In this document: piece after piece, positions 25,711-33,045 of the stretch
Position numbering within the stretch: position 1 is the stretch's first letter
Layout: every line of letters starts with the position of its first letter
From: Micromonospora coxensis
Lineage (GTDB): Bacteria; Actinomycetota; Actinomycetes; Mycobacteriales; Micromonosporaceae
Reading direction: 5' to 3'
Assembly (NCBI RefSeq): GCF_900090295.1
Contig: NZ_LT607753.1
Span: forward strand, 1,240,001-1,304,000
Length of the DNA: 64,000 nt
Translations under genes and position numbers: made by a program
Notes under the pieces: generated by a model
Told to the model about the DNA's origin: nothing
Seen by the model: the letters and a program-made list of their open reading frames with translations, nothing else
The model's database searches: none

Positions 25711-28700
25711 TCCATCGCGTCCGTGACAGCTCTCAGGTCTGCCGAATCCGCTGGTACCGAACTGTCGTGGGCCGCGCCCGCCGCCTCGACCAGGGCAGCC
25801 ATGCCGGCCAACGTGTTGTGGGTGAAGCACTCCCGCAGCGCCACGGTGACGCCGAAGCGTCGCCGGATCCGCGCCACGAGCCGGGGGACGAGCAGCGAGT
25901 GCCCACCGGCGGCGAAGAACGTCGCCTCGGCGTCGAAGCGCCCCCCACCGAGCAGGTCCGACCAGATCTCGGCCAGCCCCTGCTCCACCGGGCCGGTCGG
26001 GGCCCGGCGCGCCGACGCCGACCTCGGCGCGGGCAGCCGGCGGCGGTCCACCTTGCCGGCCACGGTGCGGGGCAGCCGCTCGGGCACCGTCTCGAAGGAG
26101 ACGAGCACCATCGCGGTGCCGAACCGTCGCCGCAGGTGGGCCCGCCACTGGCCGGCGCCGGCGAGCGGCGCGCCGTCGGGTCCGCGACGCGGCACGACGT
26201 ACGCGGTGAGCCGGACGACCAGCCCGTCGGCGTCGGTGACCGGCACCACCACGCACTCCGCCACCGAATCCTGCGCGGTCAGCGCCGCCTCGACGTCGGC
26301 CAGCTCCACCCGGGTGCCGAGGAGCTTGACCTGGTGGTCGCGGCGGCCCCGGAACTCCAGCAGCCCGTCCCACCGTCGCCGGGCCAGGTCGCCGGTGCGG
26401 TACCACCGCAGGCCGGTCCCGTCGTCCGGCCGGCCGGCGGGGGCCCGGAAGGCCGGCCCGTCCGCGCCGACGCCGACGTAGCCGTCGCAGACGTGCCGGC
26501 TGCGCACGACGATCTCGCCGGTGACCCCGGTCGGGCAGGGCCGGTCCGCCTCGTCGAGGACCAGCACCTGCCGCCCGGGGATGGGCCGGCCGATCGGCAC
26601 GGTCGCCGGCACCGGGCCGGTGATGTCGTGCCAGGTGGCCGCGATCGTCTCGGTCGGGCCGTAGATGTTGGCCAGCCGGGTGTCGGGCAGGACCCGGCGG
26701 AACCCGTCGACGAGCGGGCCCGACAGCGCCTCGCCCATCAGCACCAGCCGGGTCAGGGCGGTGGGCCGGTCGGCCGGCGGCCGGGCCGTGATGACGGCCA
26801 GCAACTCCCGGGCGAAGCTCGGTACGGTCTGCAGGAAGGTGATCCGCTCCCGCACCAGCCAGTCGGTGAACTTCTCGGGGTGCACCCGGATCCGCTCCGG
26901 CACCGGGTGCAGCGTGCCCCCGCCGACCAGCGTGGCGAACACCTCGCAGAGACTCGGGTCGTGCTCCGGGGTGACCCACTGGGCCACCCGGGCGCCCGGC
27001 CCCAGCCGCATGGCGTCGGCCAGCCACCCGACGAACTGGGCGAACGCCCGGTGGGTCTGGGCGATGCCCTTGGGTCGTCCGGTCGAGCCGGAGGTGTAGG
27101 CCACGTAGGCGGTCCGGGACCCGGGGTCGTCGACCGCCGGCCCGGCCGGATCCGCCGGCAGCGGCGGCAGCGCGGTGACGTCGACCAGCCGGCCGTCGAG
27201 GTCGTCGCGGAACCAGCGGGCCAGCTCGTCGGCCGGGTCCTCGCCCGCCCGCAGCAGGCAGGCCGGGCGCAGCTCGGTCAGGATCGCCCGGCCCCGCTCC
27301 CCCGCGTCGCCGGTGCCGAACCAGACCAGGTGCCCACCGGCGCGCAGGATGCCCAGCGACGCGGCGAGCTGCCACGGCCCAGGGGCCATCCGCACCGCCA
27401 CCGGCGCGCCGTCGACGGGCAGCCCGCGCAGGTGCCCGGCCACCGCCGCCGCCCGGCGCTCCAGCTCGGCGTACGTCCACCGGTCGGGCACGCCGGCCAC
27501 GGCGAGCGCGTCCGGGATCCGGCGGGCGTGGTCACGGATGGTCTCGTGCACCGGCGGTGGCTCGACCGTCGGAGCGTCCGGGGCCGGTTCGGCCGGGGCC
27601 GGGGCGTCCAGCGGCAGCCGGTCCAGCGGGGTGTCCGGGGCGTCCAGCGCGGCCGACAGCAGCGTCCGGACCTGCCCGAGCAGGCCCGCCGCCGTCGCCG
27701 TCTCGAACCGGTCCCCCCGGTGGGCGAGCGTGCCGGTGACCGAGGGCCAGGTCCGGCGTACGGTGACCACCAGGTCGGCGACGGTCGGCCCGCCGTCGGC
27801 GATCTCCGCCGCGCGGGTCTCGGCGCCGGCCAGCCGCAGCTCGGCCTCCGGCCCCGGTACGGCCAGCAGCACGTCGCAGAGCGGCACCCGCCCCGGGTCC
27901 CGGTCGACGGGCAGCGCCCCGACCAGCCGCGCGAACGGCAGCTCGCGGTGCGCGGTGGCGGCCCGGAGGACGTCGGCGGCGCGCCGGAGGACCTCGGTGA
28001 AGGTGGGGGCGCCGCCCAGGTCGGCGCAGAGCACCAGCAGGTTGTCGCAGGGGCCGACGAGCCCGGTGAACGCCGGCGGCAGCACCGGTACGGGCAGCAC
28101 CACGCTGACCCGGTCGTCGTCGCCGTAGCGGTGCAGGACGGCCTGGAGGGCGGCGAGCAGCACCACCGTCGGGCTGACCTGCCGGGCCCGGCAGAACGTG
28201 GCGAGCCGGTCGGCCAGCTCGGTGCCCCAGTCGAACGGGACCAGGCCGGCGGGGGCGGACGGCCGGCCGGCGGGGTCGTGGTCGGCCGGCAGTGCCACCG
28301 GCGGCGGGGGCGGGGTCAGCGCGGCGGTCCACCAGTCCCGCAGCCGTCGTCCGGCCGGACCGGCGACCAGGTCGCGCTGCCAACGGGCGTAGTCGGCGTA
28401 GCGCAGCGCCGGCGGCAGCGACGGCGGGCCGGCGGTCGCGGGTTGCACGACCGCGGCGTAGCAGGTGGACAGTTCGTCGACGATGATCGAGACCGACCGG
28501 TCGTCGGCCACCGCGCGGTGCAGGGCCAGCACCAGCCGGTGCGCGGTGGGGCCGGTGCGCACCAGCGTCAGCCGGGCCAGCGGCCCGTCGGTGGCGTGCT
28601 CGGGGGCGGTGGCGGCCGCCGCGCAGACCCGGTCGGCGGCACGGTCGCGGTCGGCGGCGTCGAGGTGGCTGAGGTCGACGTGGACGAAGGCGCCCTCGGG

Positions 28701-28973
28701 GTCGGCGGAGAGCACCGGCACCGGGCGGCCCGCGCGCTCGGCGAGTCGGGTCCGCAGCACCTCGTGCCGCCGGAGCACCGTCCGCCAGGCCGCCCGCAGC
28801 GCCGGCGCGTCGAGGGTCCCGTCGACCTGCCAGGTGCGGACGATCCGGTGCACGCCCCGGTACGGGGCGAGGTGGTCGAGCAGCCACACGCCGTCCTGCG
28901 CCCAGGACGTGCGGACGGGACCGGCATCCGTTCCGGATGTGCCGACCACCGTCGTGTCTCCGCTCGTTGTCAC
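25707..28973 (-). CDS. NRPS protein C*-A-PCP; adenylation for a beta-tyrosine-type acid, fused defective C domain
   Basis: A 1088-residue protein, far longer than the single A domain SgcC1 that fills this place in C-1027. Residues about 20-440 are a condensation domain whose catalytic motif reads His152-Arg153-AVA-Asp157-Asp158 instead of HHxxxDG, so the second, catalytic His is gone. The A domain (about 480-960) has 'AYTSGSTGRPKG', 'NIYGPTE', 'YRTGDLARR' and 'PRTVAGKVDRR'. By eye its specificity positions read D-P-C-Q-V-M-I-A-A-K. A PCP ends the protein ('AAGGHSLLV', Ser1026). No SD precedes GTG 28973; GTG 28949, behind 'CGGAG', is an alternative start. It diverges from the free PCP gene and overlaps the aminomutase by 4 bp. 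Likely role: activate beta-tyrosine and load its own PCP or the free one. Confidence 0.87.
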   Translation of the reverse strand: MTTSGDTTVVGTSGTDAGPVRTSWAQDGVWLLDHLAPYRGVHRIVRTWQVDGTLDAPALRAAWRTVLRRHEVLRTRLAERAGRPVPVLSADPEGAFVHVDLSHLDAADRDRAADRVCAAAATAPEHATDGPLARLTLVRTGPTAHRLVLALHRAVADDRSVSIIVDELSTCYAAVVQPATAGPPSLPPALRYADYARWQRDLVAGPAGRRLRDWWTAALTPPPPPVALPADHDPAGRPSAPAGLVPFDWGTELADRLATFCRARQVSPTVVLLAALQAVLHRYGDDDRVSVVLPVPVLPPAFTGLVGPCDNLLVLCADLGGAPTFTEVLRRAADVLRAATAHRELPFARLVGALPVDRDPGRVPLCDVLLAVPGPEAELRLAGAETRAAEIADGGPTVADLVVTVRRTWPSVTGTLAHRGDRFETATAAGLLGQVRTLLSAALDAPDTPLDRLPLDAPAPAEPAPDAPTVEPPPVHETIRDHARRIPDALAVAGVPDRWTYAELERRAAAVAGHLRGLPVDGAPVAVRMAPGPWQLAASLGILRAGGHLVWFGTGDAGERGRAILTELRPACLLRAGEDPADELARWFRDDLDGRLVDVTALPPLPADPAGPAVDDPGSRTAYVAYTSGSTGRPKGIAQTHRAFAQFVGWLADAMRLGPGARVAQWVTPEHDPSLCEVFATLVGGGTLHPVPERIRVHPEKFTDWLVRERITFLQTVPSFARELLAVITARPPADRPTALTRLVLMGEALSGPLVDGFRRVLPDTRLANIYGPTETIAATWHDITGPVPATVPIGRPIPGRQVLVLDEADRPCPTGVTGEIVVRSRHVCDGYVGVGADGPAFRAPAGRPDDGTGLRWYRTGDLARRRWDGLLEFRGRRDHQVKLLGTRVELADVEAALTAQDSVAECVVVPVTDADGLVVRLTAYVVPRRGPDGAPLAGAGQWRAHLRRRFGTAMVLVSFETVPERLPRTVAGKVDRRRLPAPRSASARRAPTGPVEQGLAEIWSDLLGGGRFDAEATFFAAGGHSLLVPRLVARIRRRFGVTVALRECFTHNTLAGMAALVEAAGAAHDSSVPADSADLRAVTDAME

Positions 28974-29255
28974 GGTCGAATCGTGGCATGCAGCAATGGG
29001 GTGGTCTTCTCAACAATTGCGATCTCTAAATCGAACACGCACAATTGCCCGCCCTGGATTTCTCCGGGGCGGCCCGACGCGGGAAGGGATACCCGCGCGC
29101 CGTCCCGCAGCCGCGTCCGCAGCCGCGCAATCGCAAGGATGCGCGGGCCCGTCGACCGCGCGGAGCATGGGTGCGCGGTACGCCGTGCCTGCTGCGGTCC
29201 GGCGGTGGCCGGCCGGCCACGGGTACCGGACCTGGCCTGGGAGGGAGCACTGCGC
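28974..29255. promoter_or_regulatory. Divergent promoter region, NRPS operon / free PCP
   Basis: 282 bp controlling both halves of the beta-tyrosine module. An A/T-rich patch at about 29008-29050 holds two AATTGC direct repeats (29015-29020 and 29043-29048), 28 bp apart. The second, with its left flank 'GAACACGCAC', strongly resembles a site at 51019-51034 before the AraC regulator gene. A candidate for coordinated control. Confidence 0.5.
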
Positions 29256-29546
29256 ATGACGGAGATCGATCTGAGCGGTTCGAGTCAGTCAGCGGTCGAA
29301 AAGCGTGTCGAGGCGATCTGGCGCGACGTTCTGCACATGCCGCAGGATCGGCCGGACGCGACTTTCTTCGAATTGCAGGGACAGTCCATCTCGGCGGTTC
29401 GCATCGTCACCCGTATCGAGGACGAACTCGGTGTGGTGGTGGACGTCGGGCTCCTCTTCGAGGACCCGGACCTGACCACCTTCACGGCGGCGGTCGTGGC
29501 CGCCGCGCTGCCCGGGCAGGACGCGCAGGCGGCCAGCCCCGCCTGA
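29256..29546 (+). CDS. sgcC2: Free-standing peptidyl carrier protein, SgcC2 type
   Basis: A 96-residue carrier protein. The phosphopantetheine serine is Ser44 in 'FFELQGQSISAVRI', a variant of the usual GGxS with Gln before Ser. Flanking helices 'EKRVEAIWRDVLHM' and 'VVDVGLLFEDPDLTTF' match the PCP fold. In C-1027, SgcC2 holds beta-tyrosine while SgcC3 and SgcC modify it and SgcC5 offloads it. The ATG follows 'GAGGGA'. It is the only gene in its transcription unit, closed by a terminator at 29561. The NRPS protein across the promoter carries its own PCP, so which carrier holds the substrate is an open question. Confidence 0.87.
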   Translation: MTEIDLSGSSQSAVEKRVEAIWRDVLHMPQDRPDATFFELQGQSISAVRIVTRIEDELGVVVDVGLLFEDPDLTTFTAAVVAAALPGQDAQAASPA

Positions 29547-29560
29547 CCCGCGCCCGGTCC

Positions 29561-29600
29561 GACGCCGCGGATCCACTCTCGGGGGTGGGTCCGCGGCGTC
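29561..29600 (+). terminator. Terminator after the free PCP gene
   Basis: A 16-bp stem with one G-U wobble (29561-29576 with 29585-29600) and an 8-base loop, 14 bases after the stop. Confidence 0.7.
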
Positions 29601-29726
29601 GTGTCCGGCCCCGGACCGGCGGCCGGGTCGTCGACGCCACGGACACGGTCGTGCCCACCGACGGTCCCGCACCGGCCGGCGGGCGCGATCCACGGCGCGG
29701 GTGACCCGCCGGCGGCGCACACGACG

Positions 29727-29754
29727 GGACCCCGGGCCGGCGGGCCCGGGGTCC
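29727..29754 (-). terminator. Terminator after the O-methyltransferase
   Basis: A perfect 12-bp stem (29727-29738 with 29743-29754) and a 4-base loop, 12 bases beyond the minus-strand stop at 29767. It ends the leftward TEBC/reductase/P450/O-methyltransferase series. Confidence 0.65.
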
Positions 29755-29766
29755 GGTGCCGACGCC

Positions 29767-30456
29767 TCAGCGGCGCCGGGCGATGGTGAGCCCGTCGGCG
29801 ATCGGCAGCATGACCGTCTCGAAGCGGTCGTCGGCGGCGAGGGTGGCGTTGAAGGCGCGCAGCGTCTGCGCGGCGCGGCGGGGCAGGCCGGGCTCGGCCA
29901 GCTCCGGGTCCAGGACGTACCCGTCGAGCAGCACGTTGTCGGCCAGCAGCAGCCCACCGGGACGCAGCAGCGGCAGCACCGCCTCGTAGTAGGTCGGGTA
30001 GTTCATCTTGTCGGCGTCGATGAAGACCAGGTCGACGACCGTGTCGGCGGGCAGTGACCGCAGCGTGCGGGCCGCCGAGCCGAGCCGGAAGTCGATCCGG
30101 TCGGCCACCCCGGCCCGCTCCCAGTGGGCGCGGGCGATGTCGGTCCACCGGTCGGTGACGTCACAGGTCACCACCCGGCCGCCGGGGGCGAGCCCGCGGG
30201 CGATGGCCAGGGCGGACAGCCCGGTGAACGTGCCGATGTCCACCGCGGTGCGGGCCCCGACGAGCCGGGTCAGGATGGTCAGCAGCGCGGCCTGTTCGAC
30301 CGTCACCATCATCCCCGCCGCCTCGCCCACCGCGAGGGTCGCGTCGACCAGCCCGCTCAGCGCCGGGTCCGGCGGCGAGCTGGAGCGGGCCAGGTAGTCC
30401 TGGACCGCCTGGTTCACCGGCACGTGCTTGACCTCGGCGAATCCCGCGTTGCTCAT
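29767..30456 (-). CDS. Class I SAM-dependent O-methyltransferase (caffeoyl-CoA OMT type)
   Basis: A 229-residue methyltransferase of O-methyltransferase family 3. The SAM site 'AVDIGTFTGLSALAIARGL' (motif I) is followed by 'VVTCDVTD' and 'VDLVFIDADKMNYPTYY', where the Asp residues bind the divalent metal that positions vicinal hydroxyls; 'LLLADNVLLDG' completes the metal site. Such enzymes methylate catechols. The SgcC-type hydroxylase would create exactly a catechol on the chloro-beta-tyrosine, so O-methylation of that ring is a sensible inference; maduropeptin carries a methoxylated aryl group. The ATG has 'GGGAGGT' upstream. It is the last gene of the leftward operon, 185 bp after the P450. 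Confidence 0.84.
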   Translation of the reverse strand: MSNAGFAEVKHVPVNQAVQDYLARSSSPPDPALSGLVDATLAVGEAAGMMVTVEQAALLTILTRLVGARTAVDIGTFTGLSALAIARGLAPGGRVVTCDVTDRWTDIARAHWERAGVADRIDFRLGSAARTLRSLPADTVVDLVFIDADKMNYPTYYEAVLPLLRPGGLLLADNVLLDGYVLDPELAEPGLPRRAAQTLRAFNATLAADDRFETVMLPIADGLTIARRR

Positions 30457-30641
30457 GCGTCACCTCCCCGACGTGCCGGCCGCGCCGTCGCACGTCCATC
30501 GATCCACGGTCGCGACCATCGTCGACCCGTGCCCCGGGCGGGGGCATCCTGTGCTGTGCGGCGCCCCGGACGCGACGACCCTGTCGCGCGCCCGGGGCGC
30601 GGCGGTCGGCGCCACGGCCGGCGCCGGTAGACGTCCGGCGC

Positions 30642-32006
30642 TCACACCGTCGCCGAGGAGACGGCGGTGACCCGCATCGGCAGCCCGCCCCGGATCCGCA
30701 GGGAGAGCATCGGCTCGGGCACCACCTGGTACGACGGGTCGGCGGTGAGCCGCAGCTCCCGCATCACCATGGCGGTGACGAAGGTGGCCTCCATCAGCCC
30801 CAGGTGGTTGCCGACGCAGAACCGCGGTCCGGCGCCGAACGGCACGTACGCGTACCGGGGCCGGCCTCCGGAGCGGGCCGGGTCGAACCGGTCGGGGTCG
30901 AACCGGTCCGGCTCGTCCCAGAAGTCCGGGTGCCGGTGCAGGGTGTACGGGCAGATCAGCACGTCCACGCCGGCCGGCACGTCGTACCCGCCGATCTCGT
31001 CCGGCCCCTGCGAGATGCGGGAGAGCATCCACACCGGCGGGTAGAGCCGTATCGCCTCGTTGATCACCTGGGCGGTGAACCGCAGCCGGGCCAGGTCCTC
31101 GTGCACCGGCAGCCGGTCGCCGAGCACCTGCACCGCCTCGGCGCGGACCCGTTCCCGGATCTCCGGGTGCCGGTCGAGCAGGTGGAAGGTCCAGCCCAGC
31201 GTGCTGGCGGTCGTCTCGTGCCCGGCCAGAAGCAGGGTGACCAGTTCGTCGCGCATCCGCAGCCGACCCACCCGCGGGTCCGGCTCCTGCCGGGTCGAGA
31301 CGATCAGCCGGGACAGCGCGTCGTCGCCCTCCTCGCCCCGGGCCCGCCGCTCGGCGACCAGCGCGTCGACGACCCGTTGCAGCTCCCGCCGGGCGCGCCG
31401 GAACCGGAGCTGGTGCGGCAGCGGCAGCCAGGTCGGCACCGAGCCCATGGTGACCATCTCGAACATGGCCTGGTCCTGCATGACCTCGAAGTCGTGTCCC
31501 ACCGAGCGGTGCCCGCTGAGGTCGCTGTCGAGCAGGGTGCGGCCGAGCACCCCGAGGGTGAGCCCGGTCATCTCCCTGACGATGTCGACCGGCGCGCCGT
31601 CGCGGTGCTCGCGCAGCCGGTCGACCAGCCGGGCGGCCTCCTCGACCACCACGCCGGCCTGGGCGGCGATCCGCTTGGCCTGGAACGCCGGCTGGATCAC
31701 CCGGCGCTGCTTGCGCCACAGCTCGCCCTCGCTGGTGAGCAGGCCGTCGCCGAGGGCCCGCCGGGCCTGGGCCAGCCCGACCCCCTTGTGGTAGTTCTGG
31801 CTGTTGTCGGCGAGCACGTGCTTGGCGTGGTCGGGGTGGTTGAAGAAGTAGAGCGTCTTGAAGCTCGGCCCGAGCCGGACCGCGTCACCGTAGCTCGCCG
31901 CCGTGCGCATCAGGGCCAGCCGGTCGCGGGCGAGCTGCCAGAGCGTCCGCAGCATCGCCGGCCCGGTCGGACCCGCCGGCACCCGGCGGGCCTGCGTGGC
32001 CGTCAT
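30642..32006 (-). CDS. Cytochrome P450 in the TEBC/reductase operon
   Basis: A 454-residue P450 of the long-chain, eukaryote-like bacterial type. I-helix 'LLLAGHETTAS', K-helix 'EAIRLYPP', PERF-like 'RFDPDRF' and heme loop 'FGAGPRFCVGNHLGLME' with Cys397 are all present. The ATG overlaps the stop of the flavin reductase gene by 4 bp (ATGA). In C-1027 a P450 (SgcE7) belongs to the conserved accessory set of nine-membered enediynes; this one is a good candidate counterpart by context, but I cannot confirm orthology. Oxidation of the nascent polyene or core is the likely role. Confidence 0.87.
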   Translation of the reverse strand: MTATQARRVPAGPTGPAMLRTLWQLARDRLALMRTAASYGDAVRLGPSFKTLYFFNHPDHAKHVLADNSQNYHKGVGLAQARRALGDGLLTSEGELWRKQRRVIQPAFQAKRIAAQAGVVVEEAARLVDRLREHRDGAPVDIVREMTGLTLGVLGRTLLDSDLSGHRSVGHDFEVMQDQAMFEMVTMGSVPTWLPLPHQLRFRRARRELQRVVDALVAERRARGEEGDDALSRLIVSTRQEPDPRVGRLRMRDELVTLLLAGHETTASTLGWTFHLLDRHPEIRERVRAEAVQVLGDRLPVHEDLARLRFTAQVINEAIRLYPPVWMLSRISQGPDEIGGYDVPAGVDVLICPYTLHRHPDFWDEPDRFDPDRFDPARSGGRPRYAYVPFGAGPRFCVGNHLGLMEATFVTAMVMRELRLTADPSYQVVPEPMLSLRIRGGLPMRVTAVSSATV

Positions 32007-32584
32007 CCCGTCACCCCGCCCCGGGCCGTGGCGTGCCACGCCGGCACGCCGCCGGGCAGGTCGACGCCGTCCGGGGTGAGCTGCCGGAACCGGCCGTGGA
32101 CGAAGAGCACGCCGTCGGCCTCGGGCTCCCGGCGCGCCGAGAGCAGGCTGCCCACGAAGATGGTGTGGTCGCCACCCTCGTAGGACCGCCACAGCTCGCA
32201 CTCGAAGTGCGCCAGCGCCCCGGTGATCAGTGGGGCGCCGGTGACCCGGCCGGGGGCCCAGTCCACCGCGTCGAACTGGGCGGCGCCCAGCGGGCGCCGC
32301 CGGTTCGCGAAGTGCCGGGCCACCGGCTCCTGGTGCGCGGCCAGCACGGAGACCCCGAACTGGCCGCGCTCCAGGAGGCTGCGGTGCATGATCGCCTGCT
32401 GTTCGACGCAGACGAGCACCAGGGGCGGATCGAGGGACACCGACGTGAACGAGTTCGCCGTCATCCCGTGTGGACAGTCCCCGCCGACGGTCACCACGGT
32501 CACGCCCGTGGCGAACGTGCCGAACGCGCGGCGCAACTGGACGGGGTCGGACGGCTCGACGGCGGACTCTGACTGGACGTTCAC
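32003..32584 (-). CDS. sgcE6: Flavin reductase, SgcE6/HpaC type
   Basis: A 193-residue member of the flavin reductase-like family. 'FATGVTVVTVGGDCPHGMTANSF' forms the flavin-binding entry and 'FGVSVLAAHQEPVARHFA' is typical of HpaC/SgcE6. It supplies FADH2 to diffusing-flavin enzymes, here most likely the SgcC-type hydroxylase, the halogenase and possibly the HsaA-like monooxygenase. GTG 32584 follows 'GGGAGGT'. It starts 19 bp after the TEBC stop and overlaps the P450 by 4 bp, so the reductase is co-produced with the core-forming enzymes. The symbol denotes the C-1027 orthologue. Confidence 0.88.
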   Translation of the reverse strand: MNVQSESAVEPSDPVQLRRAFGTFATGVTVVTVGGDCPHGMTANSFTSVSLDPPLVLVCVEQQAIMHRSLLERGQFGVSVLAAHQEPVARHFANRRRPLGAAQFDAVDWAPGRVTGAPLITGALAHFECELWRSYEGGDHTIFVGSLLSARREPEADGVLFVHGRFRQLTPDGVDLPGGVPAWHATARGGVTG

Positions 32585-32603
32585 GTGTACCTCCCGTGGG
32601 TCG

Positions 32604-33044
32604 CTACGCCGCCCGTACCCGTGCCCGGTAGGGCGCCAGGGCCCGGGCCAGCGACTCCGGGACCCGGGCGGGGCTGGTGCGGTTGTTCGGCCCGCGCATG
32701 CAGGCCACCCGTTGCCGGCCGCGGGCGACCAGCACCTCGCCGTCGGGGTGCAGCCGGACGTAGTCGAAGCTGAACTCGATCTGGGTCTGCGCCAGCTCCA
32801 CCAGCCGCATCCGGATGGCGATCTGGTCGAAGGCGGTGATCTCCGCGAAGAACTCGCAGTCCACCTTCAACGTGAACAGCTTCAGGTCCTCGCGCAGGTC
32901 GTCGAGGACCTCCGTGGCCCGGTCGTGCAGGAACATCTCCCGGCACCGCCCCTGCCAGCGCAGGTAGTTGACGTAGTAGACGTTCCCGACGAGGTTGGTC
33001 TCCTCGAAGCCCACCGTGTGCCGGTACTCGTAGTAGTCCTCCAT
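32604..33044 (-). CDS. tebC: Enediyne thioesterase TEBC (hotdog fold)
   Basis: A 146-residue hotdog-fold thioesterase, SgcE10/TEBC type. The start 'MEDYYEYRHTVGFEETNLVG' followed by 'NVYYVNYLRWQGRCREMFL' is characteristic of this family, which releases the polyene from the ACP of PKSE. 'DCEFFAEITAFDQIAIRMRL' follows the helix. The ATG is one base from the PKSE stop, so the genes are translationally linked. This gene plus PKSE is the diagnostic pair for enediyne clusters. Confidence 0.95.
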   Translation of the reverse strand: MEDYYEYRHTVGFEETNLVGNVYYVNYLRWQGRCREMFLHDRATEVLDDLREDLKLFTLKVDCEFFAEITAFDQIAIRMRLVELAQTQIEFSFDYVRLHPDGEVLVARGRQRVACMRGPNNRTSPARVPESLARALAPYRARVRAA

Positions 33045-33045
33045 C

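Noticed and set aside
22522..29546. Very long plus-strand open frames across the halogenase, aminomutase and NRPS genes
   Set aside because: Antisense shadows of recognised genes with intact active-site motifs on the minus strand; low-complexity translation.
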